Assembly (NCBI GenBank): GCA_001179505.1
Contig: CDMY01000212.1
Coordinates: forward strand, 96,693-155,921
Direction: 5' to 3'
Length of the DNA stretch: 59,229 nucleotides
Source of the DNA: Vitrella brassicaformis
Taxonomy: Eukaryota; Sar; Vitrellaceae
Shown one piece after another: positions 10,973 to 22,021 of this stretch; positions within the stretch are counted from its first letter, which is position 1, and each line of letters starts with the position of its first letter. Made by a program: the position numbers and the translations under genes. The notes beneath the pieces are model-generated. The model saw only the letters and a program-made list of their open reading frames with translations. It made no database searches and was not told the DNA's origin.

Positions 10973-13900
10973 ATGGTTCGCAAGAAAGGCTGGCTGGAAG
11001 GGTGGGCCGCGTGGACGAACTCGTTCTTCAGCCAGCTGTTCTTCAACATCGGATGGCAGATAGGCAAGCGGCCTCTCGCCTTCATGGTACATAAGTCAAA
11101 CAGCTAGCTGGCCCAGTGAGTGAGGCGACAGCCGTGGTTGTGCTTGTGCTTGTGCTGATGGTTGTGTGTGTGTTGTGTGGTTGCAGGCGGTATCTATCGC
11201 GTGCGTGTTGCTGTGCTCCATCGGCTTCGTGTGCTGGAAAGAGGAGAACCCACCAGGTACGGAGCGGAGCAGTTTGTTTCGTGTTGTCTTGACGCGCACG
11301 TTGCTTGGGTGGGTGTGGTTGTGCAGACAAGCTGTGGGTGCCGCAGGACAACATATCCAACGAGCATCGGTACGCCACCTCACCCTGAGATATTAATTCA
11401 TGTGTCTGCTCTTCTTTGATTGTGGCGTGTTTGCGTCACTGTCTGTGGGTCACTAGTGACTTTATCGCCGACAACTTCGGCGATGACAAACAGAGGCTGA
11501 ACTATGTCATCATACGAGCGAAGGATGACAACGTCCTCTCTGTCCGGTCACTCACCGCCATCCAACAGGTGATTGGAAAATTCAGTAACAGCAGGCAGGC
11601 GGCACTGGTGGTTTGTGTCTCTTTCAGATGCACGCGAAGCTGCTATCGCTGCAAGCCCGCATGGACAAGAAGTATCGACGCGACTTTCCAAACATACCTG
11701 ACCCTTTCACATTCAGGTGGCAACCACCATAACATTCCTTCCGCCGACGCCTCACTCTCTCTCTCTCTCTCTCTCTCTGCTGTTTCTGACCCACCCATCT
11801 ATCCACCCACAGCGACGTGTGCGTGAGCCAGGGCACCAACAAGTGCCTGCTGCCGGGCCTGCCCGAGGTGTTTGACCTGGCCAGTCCGATTACCCTCACA
11901 CAAGCCGACATCTTGAGCGCCGTCGATGCCAATGAAGAGGAAATCACGCCGTGGCTTGGGAAGATCCGCCGGGACGGTGCTGGCAAGATTGTGGGTGCGG
12001 AGGCCGTCATCATGACGTACTTCATCACCGCCGGCCCAGATTTTGAGATTCGCGAAGGAGTGAGTTCTTTCTGAGACACAGACCCGGGCAAGGGCAACTG
12101 ATGGTATGCCATGAATGTGTGTCTTTGCTCGTGCAGGGTGACGACGTCCATCCTGCAGGTTTGGCGTGGGAGCAAGAGGCCCTCGACGAGGTCTTCTTCA
12201 AAGACAACGATGATCTCGACTTCGCGCCTCTGATGGACCGCACTCTCTCTGACACCTTCGGAGATGCCATCCAAGGAGGTACGCAGATTTCCACCACTTG
12301 GCCCTTCCCCTGTTCACCTCTTCTCCTCACGTGGTGCTAACCCAACAGATATCTCGGCACTCTTCGTTGGGTATCTGCTGCTGCTCGGCTACCTCTTCAT
12401 TAACCTCGGAAAGCGAGATGTGGTGCACTCGAATCGTTCTGTCAGCTTGCATCGTCTCCCCTGCCCCACCCCTGTCCGTCTCTGAGCGTTTATGTCTCAC
12501 TGATTCTGTGTCTCTCTCTTCACTGAGTGATTCATTATGGACGATACAAGATAGTGTCCATGTGTGCATGGCTGTTGCGTTCCTTGCCTGTCCGATCAGA
12601 CCATGCCAATGGCACGTCCGTGCAGCGGGCCGTGCTGCATCACCGCTCTCATTGTCATCACAAGACGGGCGACGTTGTAGATCAGCGTGTGAGCATGTGG
12701 CGCATATAATAGTGGTAGCGGATGAGCTCACCGTGCATGCGATAAAGACTGACAAATACATCAAATTCAACGGGCTGATTGTGTCAGTGCCTCTTTCCCT
12801 CACTTACATCGTGCCGATCCGTGTGAGTATGTCCATTTTGGTGTGAATCATAAACACATCATCTCTCAGCCATCTGAACACCACCGCACGTGCCATTCAT
12901 CTGACGCCAGTGTGCCTCTGATGTGTTCCGTACCTGCTCCACGTGTTGGTTCGGCCGTCCGTCGTGATTCCACTAACCAGCTCACGACTGACATCACACA
13001 CATCAGGTCCGCACACACACCGCAGTGACACATGCCGCTGACTCACTCACTGTCTCTCACTCTCTCACTGTCTCTCACTCACTTGGTGTCCTCGCATGTC
13101 TTCAGGCGTTGGATGAGGACGCCAAGCCCAGAGATATGGTCGCTGAGCTCCCTCTGGTTCGGCGGTGCGGGACACGACTGTGGCGTCGGTGCAGGGGGAA
13201 TGACCAGCCGCCCCACAGACAAGCCGACCGTGAACACAAGGACGAGCACCAGGGCGGCAACACACAGACGAACCATTTTGTCGGCACGGACGATTGTTTG
13301 ACTGACCGAGTTAATCAAATTGAGTCAAGCAAATTGAGTCAATGTTACGTATACTTGCGTCCATATATCACATGTACATGTGTGTATGGCTGAAATCAAG
13401 TATGTACACAAGTCGGCCGTCAATGAAAGAGAGGCGTAGATGTGGGAGCAGAAGCGATTTTCCCGCCACATCACAAAGAGAGCTGCAGTCGGCCGTCAAT
13501 GAAAGAGAGGCGTAGATGTGGGAGCAGAAGCGATTTTCCCGCCACATCACAAAGCGCATTTCGCCTTCTTCTTCTCCTCCATCATCTTTTGAAACTTCTG
13601 AATGCTAAAAAAGCCCTTCTCTTCGAGCTCTTTTCTCTTGTTCGCCGCCTTCTTCTCCTTCTTCTTCTCGTCCGCCGCCTTCAGCTTCTCCTTCAGCGCA
13701 TCCACCTCCGCCGAATCGATGTCTTGGGCATCGTAAAGAGCTTCGAGTGTGCTGGGCGTGTATCTGTCGTCGAGATCACATCGGTCGTCGGCTTCCTGCT
13801 CGGCGTATGTCCAGTCGCCATCGGTGATGTATTTCTGCACCGCCGTGTGCAGGAAGGGCACCGTAGCCTCCGGGTATGACAGCCCACGTCCTCTGCCGCC

Positions 13901-16900
13901 ATACCAGGGGCCCGGTTTGACGTCAACGCTCTTCTTGCACGCGACCTGAAGACAGACATCGAATCTGCTGGTGTGTGTGTGTGCGGGTGGCGTGTGTGTG
14001 TGTGTGTGTGGGTGGGTGGCGTGTGTGTGTGTGTGTGGGTGGGTGGCGTGTGTGTGTGTGTGTGTGTGCGGGTGGGGTGTGTGTGTGTGTGTGTGTGCAC
14101 GCCTTCCCCCCTCCCTTGCCTGCCACTCGGGATGCGATCTGTTACACTTGGCGCACATAATCCACAATTGAGTCGTCAAGATCGCCAGGCTTGTCCGCAT
14201 GAGCATCAGGGGAACAGCGACATTCGTACACACCTGCGGCTTGTTCGTGCTGCACTTGCGTGCATAGGACTTACACCACCAGTGCACGCGCCCCTCGTAT
14301 ATCTTCAGCTCGGGCTCGTCTTCGCATCCCACCTCCCTCGCACATCCACTGAAAGAAGACACACACCAGCCATGTACTGCGGTATGTGTTAGCGGCTTGT
14401 AAGACACACTCTGTCGGCCCCAAGTGGTCTCGGATGCGCTTCGTGAATGAGTCAAGGTTGTTGACAAGATCGTTGTAGTGGATCATGTCCCCCGTCACTG
14501 GTCGCGCATACAGCGCATCCCTGAACACACTCACAGACATGACCGACGAACGCACTCAACAAAGGTTGTGGCGATTACTGCCACTCACCAAGACGGCTTC
14601 CCGAGCATCGACAGACCCGCCATGTACTTGACCTTTGCACTCGCAGGTTCGACGTATGAGTACATCACCGCCACGGGAACGGCTTTCGAGAAGTGGTGTC
14701 CACCTTCGCGTCCACCGAAAGGAGCCAACGCGATTATCATGTTAGCTCGGTGTTGTGATGGAAGTGATGGCGATCAGCATACTGGGGGGCGTTGTCGGCG
14801 TGGCGAACAACGACGACGGCTGCACAACACACATGGGCAGCCGGCATTCTCATGGGATCTGTCCTTCTTTGTGTGTCACTTGTCGCCCACTCATCACATG
14901 AAGCGGCGCTGTGACGAGCCAGGAGGCGTCAGCTGAACCACTGGGATGGGCCAGGCCAATCATGTTCGCCTCGCCCACATTCTCACAACGGTTGTAGTCG
15001 CGGTAGCGCCTGCACTTCTTCTCCTTTGATGTGAGAGCGCGGCCGGAGTACTCTCCGTCAGCGATGGTACAGAAGGGCAGGACGTCCTTCGTATGGACCA
15101 GGCGCTGATAATTATGGTTGCCCCGACGACTCATGGTCCGCATATACGCCTGCTTGTCGCCCATACCGTGTGCCGCCAGCTGCTTTGCGGCCCTGACGCG
15201 AGTGCACACGAAACGCTGGTAGCAGTCTTCTTTGGCCGTCACCACCTTGCCACCAATCTTGAAGCTCATCCAGCCGCGATTCTTACAGCGGCGGGGCAGG
15301 TGCCAAACCTCTCGACATATGTTCTTGGCCATATGAGCGAGAGCCCCACAAGAGGTCGCGACTGCATCGTTGGCCCTTGCTTGATCTAAGTCCGTCTCCT
15401 TCTTCCAGCCCCGGTTGTGCCACTCGACCGTGCAGTCGTCAGCCACCGTGATGATGTCGCATCCACCAGAGGCATCGAACTGCTGGCGAAGCACCGTGTG
15501 TCTCGCCTTGCACTCTCGTTCAGTGCCGTCGAAGCCCTTCAGCGTCCAGTCGTCCAATATCACATCACCGGCCTGCTTGTAAGAGAAGCCCGGCTGATGG
15601 AGCGCTCCCCATGGCAGCGGGGTGGACTGGGCCGCGAAGAGCTGATGTGCGGTGGATGTAGAGGCGCCCGCGCTGGCACTGGCACTGTGTGGGTGTGAGG
15701 GGTCATCGATGTCCATGGGATCATCATCATCGTCCTCGCCGGTCAGATCTTCCACGTCGGCGTCAGAAGCGTGGTAATCTTGATAATCGTCGTGAACAGA
15801 GTCATCCGCCGGAAAGGCGCAGCAGCCGGTGCTCATACAAAGCAAGTATGGGAGCAGGAGTGACCATGTGGATGCCTTCATCGCTGCCTAACAGGAGTGT
15901 CCTCGCCGAGACTGGGGGCAGAGGCTGGGGGCGTGGGGTCAGAGCACGAAGCTAGGCCTGAGCATTGCCGTCGTTTTCACCATTGGCCTCTCTATCGCCG
16001 CATCCTATGGGTGAGACCGAGAGAGACACTGCTGCACATAAAAGAATTAATAGACAGATCCACAAGTAAGTCGTGTTCTGGGTGCGCAGCGTATCAGCGG
16101 GTTTCGGCTTCAAGTTCGGGCCTCTGCACTCGACTCTCCCCTTCCTGCTGCTGGGCATCGGTGTGGATGACGCCTTTATCATCACATCGGCATTCCACCA
16201 TACGTATGACGCCGACGCATACCCCATGGAGTCCTCCATCCCGCTGCACGAGAGAGTCGCCCTCGCCATGAGCCATGCCGGCATGAGCATCACGCTGACG
16301 TCGATCACGGACGCACTGGCATTTGGGATTGGCGCATCCACCACTGTACGCGAATGAAGAGAGGAGAGAAGGCCTTTGGGTGGCTTGTCGCACTCTGTCT
16401 GTGTTGTTGGCTGCAGATTCCCGCTCTTTCATCCTTCTGCGCCTATGCGTCGTTCGGCATCCTGTGGTGCTACCTGCTGCAAGTGTTCTTCTTCACTGCC
16501 TGCCTGGTGGTGGACCAGTGGCGTGCTCAGCGACAAATATACGACTTCCTGGTGAGCTGAGCCACACCCGGTGACGCATTGGGGGTGACTGGCAACGCGC
16601 TTTGCCTTGGTACTCTCTTCATGTCAGTGCTGCATCAAGGCGTCCAAACCGCATCTGCTGGGCGACATCCAGGATGGCCAAGTGGTCGACAGGTAAGGAA
16701 CAGACAAGGGGTACCCACAGTGACGGTGCCGACCGCTCTGGCGTGTGGCTTGTTTGCAGGTACTGTTACTTCTGCACGTGCAAGCCTGACCTTTTGGCGA
16801 GATTCCTGGGGGGCCCATATGCCAATATTCTGACCAAGACACCCGTCAAGGTGCCCAGCAAGACACAGCGCAACTCAGGTGTGCAATCATGTGACGCATC

Positions 16901-18648
16901 ATTCGCTGCAGGTGGGCGTGCTGGCGGTTGCGGCGGCCCTGCTGGGCGCTTCCATCTATGGGGCGACGAATCTCGAGGAACGCTTCGATTTAGCGTTCTT
17001 TGTTCCAGACGATTCGTACGGCAGTAAATACTTCGACTACCTCGATGACTACTACAGCGGCGCACGTACGCTATCGCCAAACGGACAAAGACATTCATGC
17101 ATCCGGTACACCTTCCCATGGCCTTGTGCGTGTGTGTGTGTGTGTGTGTGTGCAGCTGTCCCCATGACGGTGGTGGTCAAAGACTTCGATTACTACGCTA
17201 ACCGAGACACCACCCTACCGGTAAACGCACGCACACAACCACTCACAGGAGGGCGTCCATTACCCAGTGACTCACACACGGCTGAATTGCATTGTGTGCA
17301 GGATGTGTCATCAATTCTGCGTACGTCCAAGTACGTCGAGGCATCGACCGTCGAGAGCATCTTCGAAGAATACGCGAGATCGCCCCTTTATGACACGGTG
17401 ATCACGCATGCGATGCGACAAAGCTGGGACACACTTACCGACGCGCTTATGACATGCATTTTACGTGTGCTGTAGAGCACGCCAGCCGCTTGGTACACGG
17501 GCCTCTCCACCTTCATCACTCAAGACGGACCCGGCAAAAGGTACATCACAACACCATTCCGTCCTGTCACTCACACACACGTCCACACACTGCGTTTCAC
17601 TGCTGCAGGTTTGAGCAGGACATCGTATGGCGGGACCCCCTGGACGTCACGCAAGGCATCCGCGCGTCGCGCCTGCGGGCCGGCTACCGAGGCAGCGCCA
17701 TCCCTGACTCGCCCAGCCAAGTGGATGCGATGCTGACCCTGAGGAAGGAGCTGGCTGACGTCGATGGTGTGGATGTCTTTCACTACTCCTTTGAGCACCT
17801 GACGTGGGAGGCCAGCGCCGTCATTGTGTATGAGCTGATCCTGAACCTGTCGCTGGCATTTACAGCGGTCTTCCTCGTGACACTGGTCGGCACGGGCAGG
17901 GCAGGCAGAAACACACAATGGTTGAGAAGCCGAATGTTCGTATGGTTCTTCTGTCTATCTTCACGTGTGTGCAGTTTTTGATTGGTCATCCACTGACGAG
18001 CATAAGGACCTTGTCTTCGTGTGTGTCCTCTACTGTGTTGTCGTCTCTCTCGGTGAGTCTCCACACTCACACACACTCACACACACACACAGAGGAGCGA
18101 CTGCGCTGTGCCTCCATGCGCTCGTCCTCCGTCTGCATGTAGGTTTTATGTATTACTGGGGAGTTCCGATCAACACCGTCTCTGTCATCTACATAGTGCT
18201 CGGCCTGGGCCTCTCCGTCGACTACTCGGCTCACATCGGCTACTCATTCATGCTGCAACAGGCCGCCACCAGGGACGAGCGTGTCGTCAAGGCTCTGGGG
18301 GAGATCGGCGCATCGGTGCTCAACGGCGCCTTCTCCACCTTCCTGGCCATCCTGGTGCTGGCCTTCTCCAAGTCATACGTCTTCCGGGTGTTCTTCATCC
18401 AATTCTTCGACATTGCCGTGTTCGGGGTGGCTGCGGGCATCTGCATCCTTCCTGTGCTGCTCTCCTGGCTGGGCTCGGCGCCATACACCATCCCACAAGA
18501 CGCCCCGGTGAAGGACGGCAAGGTTGTGGAGACGCTCGAGGACACTCATGAGCCGTCGGCCGTGACGGTGCCGACGATACGCCAGAAGAGTGCCGAGGAA
18601 AACCACGAGAGGGAGGGTGAGGAATCCACGCCCCCGGGGAGCGTGTAG
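10973..18648 (+). CDS. Patched/NPC1-like membrane transporter (RND superfamily, sterol-sensing domain)
   Basis: About 970 residues in some 20 exons. Proteins of this class move sterols or other lipids using an ion gradient. The N-terminal part (10973-12440) has a first membrane segment (AVSIACVLLCSIGFVCW), a large extracytosolic loop with paired Cys, and TM2 (ALFVGYLLLLGYLFINL). The rest (15943-18648) gives TM3-TM6 with the ion-relay motif LLLGIGVDDAF, a second loop, and TM7-TM12 with GLGLSVDYSAHIGYSF. The exon ending HSNRS at 12440 and the exon starting STKLGL at 15943 are both in phase 0 and match the family without a gap, so they flank one intron of 3,502 bases holding minus-strand genes. 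Another in-frame ATG at 10844 is possible. The exon around 18004-18051 is uncertain. I cannot choose between Patched-related and NPC1-related from the sequence alone. Confidence 0.85.
13083..13276 (-). CDS. First exon of a probable signal-anchored protein; later exons not resolved
   Basis: From the ATG at 13276 the frame begins MVRLCVAALVLVLVFTVGLS, a strong signal peptide or anchor, and continues through a Pro-rich stretch to a good donor (CCAA|GTGAGT) at 13083/13082. Downstream minus-strand sequence (12440-13080) has open stretches but I could not join them with confidence. It lies inside the long intron of the Patched-like gene, with the same orientation as the two nested genes beside it. 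It may be a small secreted protein or a gene fragment. Confidence 0.4.
13411..13554. repeat. Two 68-base direct repeats, period 76
   Basis: Copies at 13411-13478 and 13487-13554 appear identical and are separated by 8 bases. The second copy contains the stop codon and last two codons of the nested gene at 13547-14740, so the 3' end of that gene has been duplicated downstream. Only two copies exist, so this is a local tandem duplication and not an array. Confidence 0.9.
13547..14740 (-). CDS. Nested cysteine-containing protein, unknown function
   Basis: Four exons join in phase from the ATG at 14740. Exon 1 runs MIIALAPFGGREGG to MLGKPS, ending in TG|GTGAGT. Exon 2 holds RPVTGDMIHYNDLVNNLDSF. 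Exon 3 has CAREVGCEDEPELKIYEG and WWCKSYARKCSTN. The last exon has VACKKSVDVKPGPWYGG, then a Lys/Glu coiled coil (KEKLKAADEKKKEKKAANK) and KAKCAL before TGA. The total is about 265 residues. No signal peptide is visible from this ATG, so the true start may lie elsewhere; it follows the TAA of the upstream nested gene by one base. The third intron carries a GTGTGCGGGTGGC minisatellite (13970-14100). I do not recognise the family. The Cys spacing around CxREV resembles a part of the neighbour at 14742-15881, but weakly. Confidence 0.5.
13970..14100. repeat. TG-rich minisatellite in an intron
   Basis: Alternating GT dinucleotide runs and GGGTGG blocks repeat four to five times. This fills most of an intron of the nested minus-strand gene at 13547-14740. 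It generates long spurious His/Thr and Cys/Val frames on both strands. Confidence 0.85.
14742..15881 (-). CDS. Nested cysteine-rich secreted protein, unknown function
   Basis: The ATG at 15881 begins a clear signal peptide (MKASTWSLLLPYLLCMSTG). An acidic Asp/Glu linker, a Ser/Ala stretch and a basic, Cys-rich domain follow. Short motifs are CDIITVADDCTVEW, CGALAHMAKNICREVW, RRCKNRGW, KEDCYQRFVCTRV and CRRYRDYNRCENVG. The first exon reads to APLH and can splice (CAT|GTGATG to TGTGCAG|CCG) into a last exon ending ITTPS and TAA at 14744-14742. Reading on without the splice ends at 14850. The total is about 350 residues. The gene sits in the long intron of the Patched-like gene, with its start only 61 bases from the downstream host exon, so its promoter must overlap host coding sequence. 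I do not recognise the family. The even set of Cys residues suggests a disulphide-bonded extracellular protein. Confidence 0.68.
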
Positions 18649-19403
18649 TGGGGTGGGGTAGGGTGTGTTGGGGTGGGTTATTTGCTGGTCTGAATATGAG
18701 ATGCGACTGCGCATTGCTTGTTTGTAAGTACTGTACGTGGGGAGTGTGTTGGCTCACTCGCGGCCCTTCCAAAGGAAGGCTGATGCGAAGGATTGTTGAA
18801 TGGTCTGCTCTTTGTGTGTCAATTTGGTGATGCAGGGCTAGTGCTCGTGTAGCGTAGAGTGATTTTTGTCCAACTGCACTTGTACTGCTCGTGTGTGCGC
18901 GTGTGGTGTCTCATCTCGTCTTCTCCAACTTCTCGCCTATTGTCTTCCACAGTCAGTAATAGACTGTGCATGTGTGTATGTGTGCCTGTCGATTGTTCAT
19001 TGTGCAAAGCGACGTCCCGTCACTTGATGGTGGGTGTGGTGCATTTTGTTTTGTGGGGCCTTTTCTTGTAGTGTTCCGATGGATGACTGAATAATGAGAG
19101 ACGAGTGATGTGGATGAGTTTCACTCGTGTGGTGCGACACTGGCTAGTCAACACATCAACAGTCTTCGCAGATGGATCGAAGAACATCCATCCACCCACC
19201 GACTGCACCACGTATCCATCTCAACAGCAGCGTCAAAACACGTAGCTGGGCAAGCCGCGCTAGCCGGCACATAACTACAAAACAAAAACGTACAGCCAGC
19301 GCCTCACAGGTGTACACATGTATACGTATACGATACAAATATCAATACAGATAGGGATAATACAGATACAAGGACAGATAACCTACTCACACTTCGACTT
19401 CCA
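18649..19403. other. Intergenic region between convergent genes
   Basis: Only 3' flanking sequence is seen, somewhat richer in T and A than its surroundings, with no open frame that carries family features on either strand. Confidence 0.6.
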
Positions 19404-20229
19404 TCAGTTTTGGCAATCGATGTAAGCGAAGCAGCTACAGCCGCGAATGAGAGGGATCGCCGTGCAGATGCTCAAGTCGATGATGCGGATCGTCCGTTGA
19501 CAGTCCGGGAGCCGGGCAAACGAGCCAGGCACCGCCTCATTGAACCCCGTCCAATATCGGCAAAATGCCTGTCAACAATCGAGAAAAAAGCAAACATGCT
19601 CGCCTCGGCTTCTCCCCGTCTCACATCTGCAGCGTCTTGGCCGCAATCGAATCCAATGTCAAGCAGTGCCTGCCCGCACCAATCCACAGGAATGTTGGCC
19701 ACTTTTGGGGTCGGATAGCGCTCTGCATGCAGCATTGCCGAGGGAGAGAATCGATCAAGGACCACAACAGGTGAGCACAGACAGAATCAGTGGCGTACGC
19801 GCGGCCGCTGCGGTGCACTCCGCGTCTTCATCGCAATTCCAAATCACACGCTCAGCAGCACCACCTGTGGTGGTGCATGTAGCCCAACACACACGAGCAG
19901 AAAATCGATCAGCCAAATGGCGTCACCCCGTCTGCACGTACTGTGCGCTTCTTTGCCCACTGTAGTAGATTCCGGTCGTCTGCGCCATCGTGGGAAAAAC
20001 GTAACGGGCAGCTGCACTCACGCGCGCACACACACCCACGAAAAAGAGAAAGAGAGAGAGACTCTTTGTGGAAGTGTAGCCTCACGCAGAGACAATCCGC
20101 CTCACCTCCCGCCTCCAGCGGCTGACAGTCCGGGTCTGTTTCGGCACAATCGCCGCGTTCTTCAGGCCGCTGGCAGTGAGCGACACCGGCGAGAGTCACG
20201 AGCACAAGCAGCCCAAAGATCCACACCAT
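19404..20229 (-). CDS. Small cysteine-rich secreted protein, unknown function
   Basis: No single frame reveals this gene, but short exons assemble into a protein of about 170 residues. The ATG at 20229 starts a signal peptide (MVWIFGLLVLVTLAGVAHC) and then DCAETDPDC. Later exons add GIYYSG, IWNCDEDAEC, PVDWCGQALLDIGFDCG, FCRYWTGFNEAVPG, and a last exon with RIIDLSICTAIPLIRGC and SCFAYIDCQN before TGA (19406-19404). The junction between exons 2 and 3 is ambiguous (two acceptors fit). Cys residues come in pairs 6-8 apart, suggesting disulphide loops. It is transcribed away from the secreted-protein gene at 20382 with 152 bases between the starts, which suggests a shared promoter. Family unknown. 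Confidence 0.6.
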
Positions 20230-20280
20230 TGGTCACGGGATGGGGAGTGCGTACGCTGATCGCATCATGTAAACTTCGCC

Positions 20281-20324
20281 GTGGGGGCTCTTCAGTCTCA
20301 GCCCCCACTAGTCTCAGCCCCCAC
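20281..20324. promoter_or_regulatory. Palindrome plus direct repeat in a divergent promoter
   Basis: GTGGGGGCT (20281-20289) is the exact reverse complement of AGCCCCCAC, which occurs twice (20300-20308 and 20316-20324) inside the repeated word GTCTCAGCCCCCACT. The block lies between two genes that start in opposite directions (20229 and 20382). It could be a paired protein-binding site; this is inference from position and symmetry. Confidence 0.4.
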
Positions 20325-20381
20325 TGGGAGAAACCGCGAATCCGCTCCGAGTCCCGCCACGAGCCTCTGGAGTCCCGCGCG

Positions 20382-21874
20382 ATGGATTCTCGTAGAACAT
20401 CCACGTTCAGCACCGTCCTGATCCTCCTCCAGCTGTGTCAGCAGGTCTCATCGTCGCGTGTCCTAGCGCGTGTTACGGATGACGTAACCTGTTTCCAGCG
20501 GCCCCATGATCTCCCTGAGAAGCCAATCGACATCAGGTGAGTGGAAAGGGTAAGGGCAGCTAGGAGAGCTCTTGGCCGCTGCAATGGGTGGCTGGATGGG
20601 ATGCATGCAGCTGCTCCGTGAAGGTCGCCGACGATTTCCGCCATCGGCTGCAGCCAAACCTCAAGGACAAACACATGCTGGATGTAGTCCTGCGGCTGCG
20701 AAAAAAAGGAAGAGGTGTTGGCGGCAAGGCTGAGCTTCAAATCTCACTGCAGAATGTCGGCGGAATCGACGTCACAAACGGTGGTTGCGTCTTGCAGTTG
20801 AAGGGCGACGGCGACTGTTCCTTGGAGAGGTACGTGCATTTGGGGGCACATAGGATGCCAACTTCAATGTGTGTCTCTGTTGACGCAGTCTGGACAAAGC
20901 CGACAAATTGAATGGCAATTCCCTGATGGTCGCGATGCTGTCATGGGTCGATACCTACGGAGAGGGCTGGGGCTGCACCAAGGGACTGAGCCTCGTCGAC
21001 ATCAGCAGCATCAAGGAGAGCTACATGCTTACACACGCAAGTACGTGTCTGGAGATAGACATATGTGACACATTTCATGGCTCGATGTATGTCAGGTTTC
21101 TACTACCAGTCGTTCGGCTTCAAGTTTGGGCCCAAGGCAAACAAAAAGGCGGTCGACAGCTGCAGGGACATGCTGAGCTTCCTTCGTGACGAGGCGGATG
21201 TCTTGTCAACTGTGAAGAGTAATGCCGTCATGGTGCTGCACCAAGCGCTCAGCGCATCAGGCAAGATTGGCCGCGATATCGTCAAGAAGGTTGACAAGGA
21301 GGTCCGCGATACCAACATCGACGATCCAGAGGCCAGACTTGAGGAGATGCGTCGCAAAACGATCGACGTCGTCGAGGAGCAACCCGCACTAAAACAGTCT
21401 GTGTCGACTTCTCCGCTGACCCCGTTCCGCCAGACTCGAGATACGGTTGGATCAAAAAAGGCGATGATCGGCGAGAAACGCTTGTTCTTCGACCTCCTTC
21501 TTGCCTGGCCCGAGCTGGAGGAGATGACTCAGGAGTGCGTGTCCAGGGGAGAGAGAATCCGCGATGGCCCGATCAACCCCCAAGCCAGTCAGCTGCCCCA
21601 TCTGCGCCCCAAAGCCACCATTGACCCCACCTTCCCGCCAGGCAGCAACGCCCACGAGCTTATGTGTCTGATCCAGTCGGCCGGGCTTGTGCTCATGAAG
21701 CATGCAGACAAGAAGCGATTGGAGAGAATCATGGATGACTTCCCATCAATGCTACTGGCCCAGAGCCTGCCTGCCGGTGCTCGGAAATGCCTCAACGTGT
21801 CCACAGGAGTGCGGCAGCTCGGAGACACGCATCGCTACACACTCGTGGAGGAGTTCGCCACACCTTCCAATTAA
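20382..21874 (+). CDS. Predicted secreted protein, unknown function, 434 residues
   Basis: Four exons join in phase: 20382-20536, 20611-20829, 20889-21040 and 21096-21874. The ATG starts MDSRRTSTFSTVLILLQLCQ, a signal peptide with likely cleavage near SSS. The mature part has few Cys residues (IDISCSVKV, GGCVLQLKGDGDCS, GWGCTKGLS, DSCRDMLSFL, MTQECVSRG, LMCLIQS, RKCLNVS). Recognisable blocks such as SFYYQSFGFKFGPKANKK and EEMRRKTIDVVEEQ do not match a family I know. The last exon is mostly helical and charged, without membrane segments. The gene is divergent from the small Cys-rich gene at 19404-20229, so both could be co-expressed secreted factors. Confidence 0.75.
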
Positions 21875-22021
21875 AAAGAAACGAGAGAAAACTGCATGAG
21901 TGAAGCGACAAAAACAAAAACAGACAGGTCGATGGACGCATACATGCATCATCGAGACACATCCTTGCAACAGCGCGGGAGAGACACGACGCACATGTTG
22001 CGGAACGAGATGGCCACATGA

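Larger units (their letters stand above)
12441..15942 (+). other. 3.5-kb intron of the Patched-like gene, host of nested minus-strand genes
   Basis: The intron starts GTCAGC and ends GGGGTCAG. It is well over an order of magnitude longer than the typical 50-150-base introns around it. It contains at least two complete-looking genes and one further exon, all on the opposite strand. I saw no plus-strand exon inside it that would improve the Patched-like protein. Confidence 0.65.

Noticed and set aside
12327-12803. Minus-strand frame of 158 residues over the TM2 exon of the Patched-like gene
   Set aside because: Its composition is irregular, it has no signal or domain, and part of it is antisense to a clear coding exon.
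13411-13554. Possible CRISPR-like repeat
   Set aside because: Only two copies with an 8-base spacer, in a eukaryotic gene end; it is a simple tandem duplication.
13970-14126. His/Thr-rich and Cys/Val-rich frames
   Set aside because: All six frames are open because of GT/CA repeats; the segment is an intron of the nested gene.
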